NCBI GenBank assembly: GCA_938038815.1
Contig: CALHTF010000015.1
Location: 1-55,098 of the forward strand
Length of the DNA: 55,098 nucleotides
Direction: 5' to 3'
DNA from: an uncultured Acidimicrobiales bacterium
Lineage (GTDB): Bacteria; Actinomycetota; Acidimicrobiia; Acidimicrobiales; SHLQ01
Shown here: positions 25,638-33,431 of the stretch, piece after piece
Position numbering within the stretch: the first letter of the stretch is position 1
Layout: each line of letters begins with the position of its first letter
Program-made: the position numbers and the translations under genes
Notes under the pieces: generated by a model
Seen by the model: only the letters and a program-made list of their open reading frames with translations
Told to the model about the DNA's origin: nothing
Database searches by the model: none

Positions 25638-26837
25638 TCAGTCGGTATCGGTACCCAAAATGCTGACAAAGCCCACCATCTCGCCGGGGTACCCGCCGAG
25701 GTTGTGCACCAAGCCGAGCTTCCGGTCGCGACTCGACAGGTCGATCTGGCGCTCGGGCTCGGCTTTTCCCCGAAGCTGTTGCCACAGCTCGTAGTGCATG
25801 CGCAGGCCTGAGGCACCAACCGGATGGCCAAACGCCTTGAGCCCTCCGTCGGGGTTCACCGGAAGGTCGCCGTCGAGGTTGAACGTGCCGTTCAGCACCT
25901 CCGACCATGCCGTGCCGGGCTCGGCGAAGCCCAGGTCTTCCATCAACAACAGTTCGGTAGGCGTGAAGCAGTCGTGCACTTCGGCCATGGCGATCTCGGC
26001 TCGCGGGTCGGTGATGCCCGCCTGGGCGTAGGCATCGTCGGCCGCCATCTTGCACTCGGGCAGGCTGGTGAAGTCGTAATCGGGGTCGACCACGCCTTGG
26101 CCGTCGCCCGACACAAACGCCAGCGCCTTGATGTACAGCGGGTCGTCGCAGTACTTGTGAGCGTCTTCGGCTCGCACGACGATGGCCGCCGCCGCGCCGT
26201 CGGCCACACCAGCGCAGTCGAACACGCTGAGCTTGCCGGCCACCGCAGCCATGTTACAGATCTGTTCGGCCGAGGTTTCGCGGCGGAACTGGGCCAGTGG
26301 GTTCCGGGCGCCGTTGTAGTGGTTCTTCTCGGCGATCTTGGCCACCACCATTCGGAGTTCGTCTTCGTCGACCCCGTACTTGGCGGCGTACGCCGGAAGG
26401 ATCAAGCTGTACATACCAGCGGCGGTGAGGCTGCGCTTGGTGCCATCGTGGGGGATCGGGAAGGCGTTGAGACCTTGGTAGCCGCCGTCCTTTACCTTCT
26501 CGCCACCAATGGCCATCGCTACGTCGTAGGCGCCGCTCGCCACGGCGTACGACGCCTGACGGAGCGCTTCGGATCCGGTGGCGCAGTAGTTCTCGACCCG
26601 GGTGACCGGTTTGCCCGACAAACCCATGGGAATCGACAGGGCAAGACCCGACGCCGCCGACTGCGACGTGCCGAACCAGTAGGCGTCGACGTCGTCCTTT
26701 TCGATTCCGGCCGACTCGAAGGTCAGGTCGGCAGCCTCGACCAACATGTCGTCTAGGCCTTTGTCCCAGTGTTCGCGAAACGGGATGCATCCCATGCCGA
26801 CGATGGCGACTTGATCTTTGATTCCGTGAGATCCCAT
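25638..26837 (-). CDS. Thiolase / lipid-transfer-protein-type acetyl-CoA acetyltransferase
   Basis: The 399-aa protein starts at ATG 26837 (MGSHGIKDQVAIVGMGCIPF). It has the nucleophile Cys85 (ENYCATGSEALRQAS), HDCFT (EVHDCFTPTELLLMEDLG) and AFGHPVGASG. The last motif is HNLGG where degradative thiolases carry a second Cys, as in SCP2/lipid-transfer-type thiolases. It probably works with the KAS III/OB-fold protein encoded 28 bp upstream, as thiolase and DUF35 proteins form complexes in sterol side-chain breakdown; that pairing is inference here. Confidence 0.87.
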   Translation of the reverse strand: MGSHGIKDQVAIVGMGCIPFREHWDKGLDDMLVEAADLTFESAGIEKDDVDAYWFGTSQSAASGLALSIPMGLSGKPVTRVENYCATGSEALRQASYAVASGAYDVAMAIGGEKVKDGGYQGLNAFPIPHDGTKRSLTAAGMYSLILPAYAAKYGVDEDELRMVVAKIAEKNHYNGARNPLAQFRRETSAEQICNMAAVAGKLSVFDCAGVADGAAAAIVVRAEDAHKYCDDPLYIKALAFVSGDGQGVVDPDYDFTSLPECKMAADDAYAQAGITDPRAEIAMAEVHDCFTPTELLLMEDLGFAEPGTAWSEVLNGTFNLDGDLPVNPDGGLKAFGHPVGASGLRMHYELWQQLRGKAEPERQIDLSSRDRKLGLVHNLGGYPGEMVGFVSILGTDTD

Positions 26838-26865
26838 AGGGTTCGAAACTCTCTGTTCGTGCTGG

Positions 26866-28197
26866 TTAGTCCCGAACGGGACGAGCTTTCCAGTGGTAGT
26901 TAACGATGCCGTCGCCGTCATAGAGGCGCCGGAAGGTCATCTCGACCCGGTCGCCGACCGCAACGTCGGCGGCGTCGACATCGGCAATCTCGACCGGCAT
27001 TCGCACACCGTTGTCGAAGTCGACCACGCCAAAGACCACCGGCGGGCTGGGCGAATACACCAGCTTGTCGATGGTGAACGTGGTGACGGTGCCGACGGCA
27101 TTGGCCATCGGCGTGCCGCCGTCGTCGTTGGGGTTGATCAACCCAAACTTCCAGTCGATGTTGCGCAGCGCCGCCGATGACGACGGCCGGTCGGGCAGCG
27201 GCCGGCGCGGCGGTTCGACGGTAAGGGTGCCTCGCCACGACAAGAACTTCGGATAGCTGACCGGCGCGCCGTTCGCGAGCTGGGTGGCCAAGCTGCGGGC
27301 CGGGGTGAAGTTACCGACGTGCTCGGTTACCCGGAAGAACATCACCTGCACACCGTCGGCGTACACGGCCAAGCCGACCACGTCGCCGGCCGATGCTGAC
27401 TCCAGCACCGAGGCCAGCAGCAGGCCGGGATGGGCCGCTCCGCTGTTACCCACCGACGAACCGAGGTCGTCGACGATGTTGTCGACTCCAAACTTGGCGG
27501 CGGTTCGTTTGATAGCTCGGGCATGCAGCCCGGTAACGATCAGCGAGGTGACACCAGCGGCATCGATACCGGTCGCCTCGCAGGCCTTCGCCCACGCTTG
27601 GGCGGCCAGCGGCGCGTAGGCGACCTCGCCGAACTTCTCTTCCCACAGCTTCGAGCGCGACTCGCCGGGCTCGCGCCACCGATCGACAAACTCACCGGTC
27701 GCAACCGCACCACCGAGGTACTCGGCGAGCACCGGGCCATCGTCGTCGGAACCGACTAGTAGGGCCGACGCTGCGTCGCCACCGGCCGCTTCGTCGGCGC
27801 TGGTGGGCAGGCCGATGCGAATGTCGGAGCCGACGACCAGCGTGGGCCGGCTGCCCTCAAGAGCCGCTTGCAGCGCACCGACTGCCGAGCGTTGCGATCC
27901 GTTCATGTCGACCGCCGACACCGACGGATCGAATCGGAGCGCCGCATGGATTGTCGACGCGTTGGTGCGGTCGAAATACGCCGGATCGACAGTAGAGAAG
28001 TAGGTCGAGGCGGGTGCCACGTCGGTGGCCGCCAGACAGGTACGGGCGGCCTCGACCGCCATGGTGGTGGTGTCCTCGTCGTAGGACGCAACCGTCCGGG
28101 TGCCACGACCTCCGCCCGACCCCATGGTCGAGGTGATCTCTGTTCTGTCCAGACGCCGGAACGGCAGGTAGGTCCCGAAACTCAAAATGCCACGCAT
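26866..28197 (-). CDS. HMG-CoA synthase/KAS III-like domain fused to a DUF35 OB-fold domain
   Basis: The 443-aa protein begins at ATG 28197 (MRGILSFGTYLPFRRLDR); a GTG lies 6 nt upstream. Residues 1-300 resemble the KAS III/HMG-CoA synthase fold, but the segment that normally carries the catalytic Cys reads DMNGSQRSAVGAL, with Gln102 near that position. Residues 320-440 are an OB-fold acyl-CoA-associated domain (DUF35 type; VVFGVVDFDNGVRMPVEIAD, VAVGDRVEMTFRRLYD), without the zinc-ribbon cysteines. It probably acts as a partner or scaffold of the downstream thiolase. Confidence 0.78.
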   Translation of the reverse strand: MRGILSFGTYLPFRRLDRTEITSTMGSGGGRGTRTVASYDEDTTTMAVEAARTCLAATDVAPASTYFSTVDPAYFDRTNASTIHAALRFDPSVSAVDMNGSQRSAVGALQAALEGSRPTLVVGSDIRIGLPTSADEAAGGDAASALLVGSDDDGPVLAEYLGGAVATGEFVDRWREPGESRSKLWEEKFGEVAYAPLAAQAWAKACEATGIDAAGVTSLIVTGLHARAIKRTAAKFGVDNIVDDLGSSVGNSGAAHPGLLLASVLESASAGDVVGLAVYADGVQVMFFRVTEHVGNFTPARSLATQLANGAPVSYPKFLSWRGTLTVEPPRRPLPDRPSSSAALRNIDWKFGLINPNDDGGTPMANAVGTVTTFTIDKLVYSPSPPVVFGVVDFDNGVRMPVEIADVDAADVAVGDRVEMTFRRLYDGDGIVNYHWKARPVRD

Positions 28198-28245
28198 TTG
28201 CACGAGCCTAACGGCGAGCGCTGCGGCTGAGGTAAAGCGACCGAG

Positions 28246-29802
28246 TTACTGCAGTGGCGGGTCGACGCAGTTGTCGGTGCCGCCGGTGCCGGTGGAGCCA
28301 CCATCGACGAACTCGGCGAGGAAGCCACTGCCCGGATCGTCGGTGTCGAGCCAGCGTTGCAGACCATCGACGATGGCTACCGCTTCTGCGTCGCGCACAT
28401 CATCTCGAGCGAACAGCGCCGCTTCTGACGGGTTGCTCAGGTACGCCGCCTCGGTGATCAGCGAGGGGATCTCGGGGGTGTAGCGGTGGATGCCGTAGAG
28501 GTTCTGGCCATCTTCACGCAGCCGAGCCGACACACCGTTGCGCACGGTTCCGACCCAGTCGGCGTCGTACTGGTCGAGGGCCGCGGTGATCTCTTCGAAC
28601 ATGATGCCGCCTGCTCGACGCGACTCGGTACTGCCCGACTGGTAGAACATCTCCGAGCCCGGCGTGCTCTGGCGCCGCACCGCTCCACCGTTGTGGTGGA
28701 TCGAGATAAAGATTTCGGGGTTGAGCGCATTGGCGATCTCGGCCCGGGTGCGCAGCGGAATTCGGGTATCGGTGGTTCGGGTCAGAACCGAGCTGATACC
28801 TCGAGCCTCAAGAATCGACTGCACTCGCGTGGCGATCGCCAGGTTGAGGGTCTTCTCGTACAACCGGTTGGGGCCAACGGCTCCCGACTCGCTACCACCG
28901 TGACCCGGGTCGATGACGACCTCGGCCCCGGCGATGAAGTTGCCCTTGGTGATTCGAGCGGTGCGGGTGCACGGGGTCCATACCGTCCAGCCGTCGCTGT
29001 GGGTTTCGATGACCGGGGTGACGATGCCGGTCGGTGTAATGACCACGCCGGGTCCGCCCCGCGACGGGTTACCGCCGACCACGGCGACGCCACACCCAAG
29101 GTTGCGGTTGAGGCCTTCCCCGTTGTTGATGGCATGGGCACACACTTCGTGCTTGCCGGGCTTCAGTTGCACCGATGCGGTGAAGCCGTGGTTCTTGCCC
29201 ATGTCGTGGAGGCGGTTGATGTCTTTGCGGATCTCTTTGGCCTTGACACTCTTGGCGAACTCACCGTCGACGTACACGTCGACCGAAATTGGCTTCCGGG
29301 TATCGGGGTCGATCGCCCAACCGGCCAACTCGGCGGTGTTGCCGTCGCTCACGATTCGATCGACACCACCGAACGGACGAGCGACGCGTTTCTTGGTGCG
29401 CTTTTCGACGCTGACGGTCCGGCACCCGAGTTCGGTGTCTTCGCCGCTGCCAATGTTGTCGCCCTCGACGCAGATCTTGTGCGTGCCCGGCTTCACGGTC
29501 GCCCGCAACACAAACCCGTGCCGGACACCCTTGCCGTGACGATCGGCCTTGTCGGCGCGGTGGCCGTTGGCTTTCTTGGTTCGCACAACCTTGCCGTTGA
29601 CGGTCAGGCGGACCTTGATGGGCTTGGAGGTGTCGGAGTCGACCGCCCAACCTCGTGCGGTGACCGAGCTTGGTCCGGCGATGACCGACTCGACTTCACC
29701 CCATGGCCAGTTACCCTCTTGGGCGCTGGCGACCGTGGGCAAAAGAGCAAACAAAAGCGCGGCGACGAGGCCGCCCGCGAGGAAAGATTGTGATCGACCC
29801 AT
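28246..29802 (-). CDS. Secreted N-acetylmuramoyl-L-alanine amidase with two N-terminal repeat domains
   Basis: The 518-aa protein has a signal peptide (cleavage near ASA-QE, residue 27). Two homologous repeats of about 97 residues (35-131 and 144-240) share GWAxDxDTxKPIxV, HGF and paired cysteines. The catalytic Amidase_3 domain follows: IDPGHGG (His301), YEKTLNL (Glu316), SIHHNGG (His369) and ITEAAYLSN (Glu451), a full zinc/catalytic set. It should cut the amide bond between MurNAc and the stem peptide. The repeats may bind wall polymers. Confidence 0.9.
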   Translation of the reverse strand: MGRSQSFLAGGLVAALLFALLPTVASAQEGNWPWGEVESVIAGPSSVTARGWAVDSDTSKPIKVRLTVNGKVVRTKKANGHRADKADRHGKGVRHGFVLRATVKPGTHKICVEGDNIGSGEDTELGCRTVSVEKRTKKRVARPFGGVDRIVSDGNTAELAGWAIDPDTRKPISVDVYVDGEFAKSVKAKEIRKDINRLHDMGKNHGFTASVQLKPGKHEVCAHAINNGEGLNRNLGCGVAVVGGNPSRGGPGVVITPTGIVTPVIETHSDGWTVWTPCTRTARITKGNFIAGAEVVIDPGHGGSESGAVGPNRLYEKTLNLAIATRVQSILEARGISSVLTRTTDTRIPLRTRAEIANALNPEIFISIHHNGGAVRRQSTPGSEMFYQSGSTESRRAGGIMFEEITAALDQYDADWVGTVRNGVSARLREDGQNLYGIHRYTPEIPSLITEAAYLSNPSEAALFARDDVRDAEAVAIVDGLQRWLDTDDPGSGFLAEFVDGGSTGTGGTDNCVDPPLQ

Positions 29803-29829
29803 AGTGACCTTTGAGGCTAGCGGGGTTCG

Positions 29830-30489
29830 CTACGACTCGGACTGAACCACACCAACTGGGCAGCTGAGGCCGATGCCGCCGACACCGCAGTACCCGTTTG
29901 GGTTCTTGGCCAAATACTGCTGGTGGTAATCCTCGGCGTAGTAGTACGGGCCCGCGGTTCGAATTTCGGTGGTGATCTGTCCGAGGCCGGCTTCGTCGAG
30001 CACCTTCTGGAACCGATCGCGCGAGGCTTCGGCGAGCGCTTGTTGTTCGTCGTTGAAGGTATAGATGCCCGACCGGTACTGGGTACCGATGTCGTTGCCT
30101 TGGCGCATGCCCTGGGTGGGGTCGTGGTTTTCCCAGAACACCTTGAGCATCTGGTCGTAGCTGGTCTTGGTGGTATCGAAGACCACCAGCACGACCTCGT
30201 TGTGGCCGGTGAGCCCGGAACACACTTCCTGGTAGGTGGCGTTGGGCGTGATGCCTCCGCTGTAGCCCACCGAGGTGCTCACGATGCCGGGGGCTTCCCA
30301 GAACTTGCGCTCGACGCCCCAGAAACAACCGGCGCCGACCATGATCTGTTCGGTGTTGTCGCCAAACGGTCCCACCATCGGCGCACCGTTCACGAAGTGC
30401 GTTTCGGGAACGGGCACCGATTCGGTCCGACCCGGCAACGCATCGTCGGGGCTCGGCAAGGCTGATTTGTCACGTCCAAAGATTCCCAT
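29830..30489 (-). CDS. msrA: Peptide-methionine (S)-S-oxide reductase MsrA
   Basis: The 219-aa protein has the active-site GCFWGVE motif (Cys55), YSGG, GHNEVV and the EDYHQQYL motif. Two further cysteines near the C terminus (Cys201 and Cys210) suit resolving cysteines. It reduces methionine-S-sulfoxide in proteins, using thioredoxin. ATG 30489 ([12 protein letters not shown]) is preferred over upstream in-frame starts, whose sequence looks non-coding. No msrB is adjacent. Confidence 0.95.
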   Translation of the reverse strand: MGIFGRDKSALPSPDDALPGRTESVPVPETHFVNGAPMVGPFGDNTEQIMVGAGCFWGVERKFWEAPGIVSTSVGYSGGITPNATYQEVCSGLTGHNEVVLVVFDTTKTSYDQMLKVFWENHDPTQGMRQGNDIGTQYRSGIYTFNDEQQALAEASRDRFQKVLDEAGLGQITTEIRTAGPYYYAEDYHQQYLAKNPNGYCGVGGIGLSCPVGVVQSES

Positions 30490-30567
30490 GGGGCAAATGT
30501 AACGGACCGTGGCCGCTAGTGCGGATCCCCCGGCCCGCAACATATGCGTCCGCGGAACCGCCGAGGG

Positions 30568-31419
30568 TTAGGGGATCGTTTCAGTCTCGACCGAGTACAC
30601 GGCATGAGCTTTGCAGCCGTCGCCCGAACCCGTGAACAGGCTGTTGCGGAAGGGGCCAGTCACATTGTGTTCCGTAAATGAGGCACGCGAGTACCCACCC
30701 TCCATCCGTTCGTCGTTCCAGGTGTCGCCCCAGATGTTCTCATCGCGTTCGATGCTGCTGAAGGTGACCTTGATCGACGGCGGTTCGTTGCTGACCAACG
30801 TCACGACGCTCCGCAAGCTGAGGTCGACCGTGTCGCCGTCGCCAAGCGTGTGCCAGGTCGGCGGGTAGGTGTAGGTCTCTTCCTGATCGCCGGCGGTGAT
30901 CGTTGCCGAAGCCTTGAGCTGGAAGTCGCCATCGCCCTCGATTCCGTCGCAGTCCAGGTCGATTTCGATCTCATCGATGACCAGCCGGGTCATGATCTGA
31001 GGCGCGGGAGCGGTGGTCGGTGGCACGGTTTCAGGAGGGAGCGTTTCAGGCGGCAGAGTCTCCGGAGGCAGCGTCTCGGGAGGCACGGTTTTCGGGGGCG
31101 CGGTCGTGGCAGGTGGAGCGGTCGTCGTCGGTGCCGGTTCTGTGGTTGTGGTCGTCGCGGCTTCGGACTCGGCGGCGGCCGCAAGTTCGGCTTCGAGCAG
31201 CAGCTGGTCGTTCTGGGCTCGTTGGAGCTCGAGTTCGGCTTGCACCAGCTCCAGTTCGGCGGCCGTGGCAGCGTCGCCAGAAGAGCGACTCAGCGCATCG
31301 GTGCCACATGCCGACCCGATGAGTACGAAGGCGAGTAGCAGCGCTGCCCCCCGTGATGATGTGGTGAACTTCTTGTACCGGCGGCCAGTACGCCGGCCTG
31401 GGTTGGTGGTGAAAGACAT
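30568..31419 (-). CDS. Putative lipoprotein with coiled-coil segment and PPETL repeats
   Basis: The 283-aa protein has a basic N terminus, a hydrophobic stretch and a lipobox (GSAC, Cys38). A short heptad-like helix follows (LELVQAELELQRAQNDQLLL), then a Thr/Pro-rich spacer with repeated PPETL units, typical of a wall-spanning stalk. The C-terminal 140 residues (MTRLVIDEIEIDLDCDGIEG onward) look like a beta-rich domain with two cysteines. The function is unknown; it is probably displayed at the cell surface. Confidence 0.7.
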   Translation of the reverse strand: MSFTTNPGRRTGRRYKKFTTSSRGAALLLAFVLIGSACGTDALSRSSGDAATAAELELVQAELELQRAQNDQLLLEAELAAAAESEAATTTTTEPAPTTTAPPATTAPPKTVPPETLPPETLPPETLPPETVPPTTAPAPQIMTRLVIDEIEIDLDCDGIEGDGDFQLKASATITAGDQEETYTYPPTWHTLGDGDTVDLSLRSVVTLVSNEPPSIKVTFSSIERDENIWGDTWNDERMEGGYSRASFTEHNVTGPFRNSLFTGSGDGCKAHAVYSVETETIP

Positions 31420-31849
31420 GTGATCCCCGCTGTTCGTTGGTTGGTGAAATCAACAATGAAGGAATCGACACCTGCGTTCGATAGTGCCAGCGTGCGAATG
31501 GCTGTGGCGCTCTCACCCAAGTGAGGGTGGTGCAGGCACCCTGTTCAGAACCTCATTCCGACATCGCGACCGTGATGCGACTAATGTCACACCTGCGCCG
31601 CCCGCGGCGCCAGGCCAAAACCGTGTGAGTTTGCACCCACTCAGCGTGTGATTTGCCCAGAATTGGTCTGTTTATCCACAGAATCGTGAAAAACGCTGGT
31701 CAGCCTGCACTTTTTTCGCGACCAAACGTCAGAAGCGTCGTCTGTACTTGTGACCGACGCAACACAACGGTTCCCCACACCGTGCGCGAGCGCACCGCCA
31801 AGAAAAATTTGACCACGGGGAACCTTTCACGAAAAAGGATCCACCGACC
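31420..31849. other. 430-bp intergenic region with one DnaA box
   Basis: This divergent gap between the lipoprotein and the OmpA gene has no supported gene. It holds one perfect DnaA box (31672-31680), an AT-richer stretch around 31670-31720 and probable promoters for both flanking genes. Confidence 0.55.
31672..31680 (+). promoter_or_regulatory. Perfect DnaA box
   Basis: TTATCCACA occurs once here, followed by GAA as at the other copy (7159-7167 region, reverse strand). A single box without clustered copies does not make an origin. Confidence 0.4.
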
Positions 31850-33367
31850 GTGGCAAACGATCAGAACTCACCCGGAGATGCCGCAAAAGATGCAGCGGGC
31901 GCAGCCAAAGATGCCCTCGGCAAACTGGCCGGGGGTGCGACCGACAAGGCCGGCGATCTGGCTGGCGGCGCGGCAGGCAAAGCCGGCGATCTTGCAGGCG
32001 GAGTAACTGGCAAGGCAGCGGCGGGCGCAGCCGGGATTACCGGCGGTGCCGGCAAGGCTGCGAAATCGATGAGCGGCAACATCGCCAAGCCCAACGTGTC
32101 CGCCCCCGACCTCGATGCCACCCTGCCCGGCCGGCCAACGATGAATGGCGGCGGACGAGCCTCGGGCAAAGGCGTGTGGATCGACAAGACCAAGTCGGGC
32201 AAACGTCCATTGTCGTCGGCGGCCAAAACCGGGCTTGGCGCCCTCACGATCGGCGCCCTTGGTCTGGGCAGCGTGCTGTGGGGCGTCGACCACATCGAGG
32301 ACGACCTCGAAGACGCCGTGATCGCCGAAGTGCAAAAGGAATACGGCGTCACCCTGAGCAAAGATCAGGTCGACTTCGACGGGCGTAGCGGCGAGATCGT
32401 CGACATGGATCTTCCGGTCGGCGTAAGCACCGACGATGTCGAGCGCCTGCTCGACGGCCGCATCGAACGCGACACGTCCTCGATCAAAGAGGGCGACATT
32501 CGCGACATCAAGGTGTCCGGTACCGAAGTCGCCCCCGAAGAGCCACCCCCACCACCGCCTCCGCCGGAGACAACCGTCGCCCCCGAGCCCGTGGTCGAAA
32601 CCGGCCCGATCGACGTTTCGGTCTCGACCGATGGCGAAAGCATCACCCTCGACGGCGAAGTGCTCAACCAAAGCCAACACGACGCCTTGGTCAGCGCGGC
32701 CGAGGCCGAGGTTGGGGCAGCGAACGTCACCAACAACCTCACGATCACCGGGGTTGAAGAACAAGAGGCAGGCTCCGACGCCAAGATCGCCGACATGGCA
32801 GCGTTGTTCGCTGGCTTCGACGGACTCACCGAAGGGTCGGGCACCGTCACCGATAGCGCCCTCAACTTCAGCGGTGTTGCCAAAGACGCCGACGGCGAAG
32901 CGGCCATCGAAGGACTCGCTGGCTCAGCAAACGCTGCGACATCGGTCGATGTTTCGGTCGCCGAGGTAACGGTTGAACAAGAGGTCGATCTTCTCCAGGC
33001 CGAACTCGACGCCCTTCAGGCCGAGATCCTCGAGAACGTCGTGTTCGACGTAAATAGCGATGTCATCACCCCGACTGCCGCCGGCACCCTTGACAAGGTC
33101 GTCGCCGCGATGACCCGCTACCAGCGCCCGGTCGTGTTGGTCGGTGGCCACACCGACTCCGACGGTAACGATGCGCTCAACCTTGACCTGTCAGACCGGC
33201 GAGCCAAGTCGGTAAGCCAGTACTTGATCGACCAAGGGATCGCCGCAGAACGACTTGTTGGCACAGGCTTTGGTGAGACCGAACCAGTCGCACCGAACGA
33301 CACCCCCGAGAACAAACAAGCGAACCGACGGGTGGCCTTTACCGCCCAGTCCGAGTTCGCTTCGTAA
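31850..33367 (+). CDS. OmpA-family peptidoglycan-binding membrane protein with BON-like domains
   Basis: The 505-aa protein starts at GTG 31850. Residues 5-75 are Ala/Gly/Lys/Asp repeats (KAGDLAGG, LEA-like). One membrane helix is at about 125-145 (TGLGALTIGALGLGSVLWGV). Two BON-like segments, a polyproline stretch (eight prolines) and a C-terminal OmpA domain follow (NVVFDVNSDVITPTAAGTLD; GGHTDSDGNDALNLDLSDRR; TGFGETEPVAPNDTPENKQA). The layout recalls ArfA/OmpATb of Mycobacterium. It probably anchors membrane to peptidoglycan. The coiled-coil gene follows 64 bp downstream on the same strand. Confidence 0.85.
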   Translation: MANDQNSPGDAAKDAAGAAKDALGKLAGGATDKAGDLAGGAAGKAGDLAGGVTGKAAAGAAGITGGAGKAAKSMSGNIAKPNVSAPDLDATLPGRPTMNGGGRASGKGVWIDKTKSGKRPLSSAAKTGLGALTIGALGLGSVLWGVDHIEDDLEDAVIAEVQKEYGVTLSKDQVDFDGRSGEIVDMDLPVGVSTDDVERLLDGRIERDTSSIKEGDIRDIKVSGTEVAPEEPPPPPPPPETTVAPEPVVETGPIDVSVSTDGESITLDGEVLNQSQHDALVSAAEAEVGAANVTNNLTITGVEEQEAGSDAKIADMAALFAGFDGLTEGSGTVTDSALNFSGVAKDADGEAAIEGLAGSANAATSVDVSVAEVTVEQEVDLLQAELDALQAEILENVVFDVNSDVITPTAAGTLDKVVAAMTRYQRPVVLVGGHTDSDGNDALNLDLSDRRAKSVSQYLIDQGIAAERLVGTGFGETEPVAPNDTPENKQANRRVAFTAQSEFAS

Positions 33368-33431
33368 CCCCAACCCTCTCCCTACCCACCCTCCCCAATT
33401 CACCCGACCCCACGGAAAGCAACCCAACACC

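Noticed and set aside
31420..31849. Replication origin
   Set aside because: There is only one DnaA box and no dnaA, dnaN, parA/B or gyrase gene nearby.
31653..32006. Small plus-strand frame of 117 codons in the gap before the OmpA gene
   Set aside because: It runs into the OmpA gene in another frame and has no ribosome site or protein-like character.
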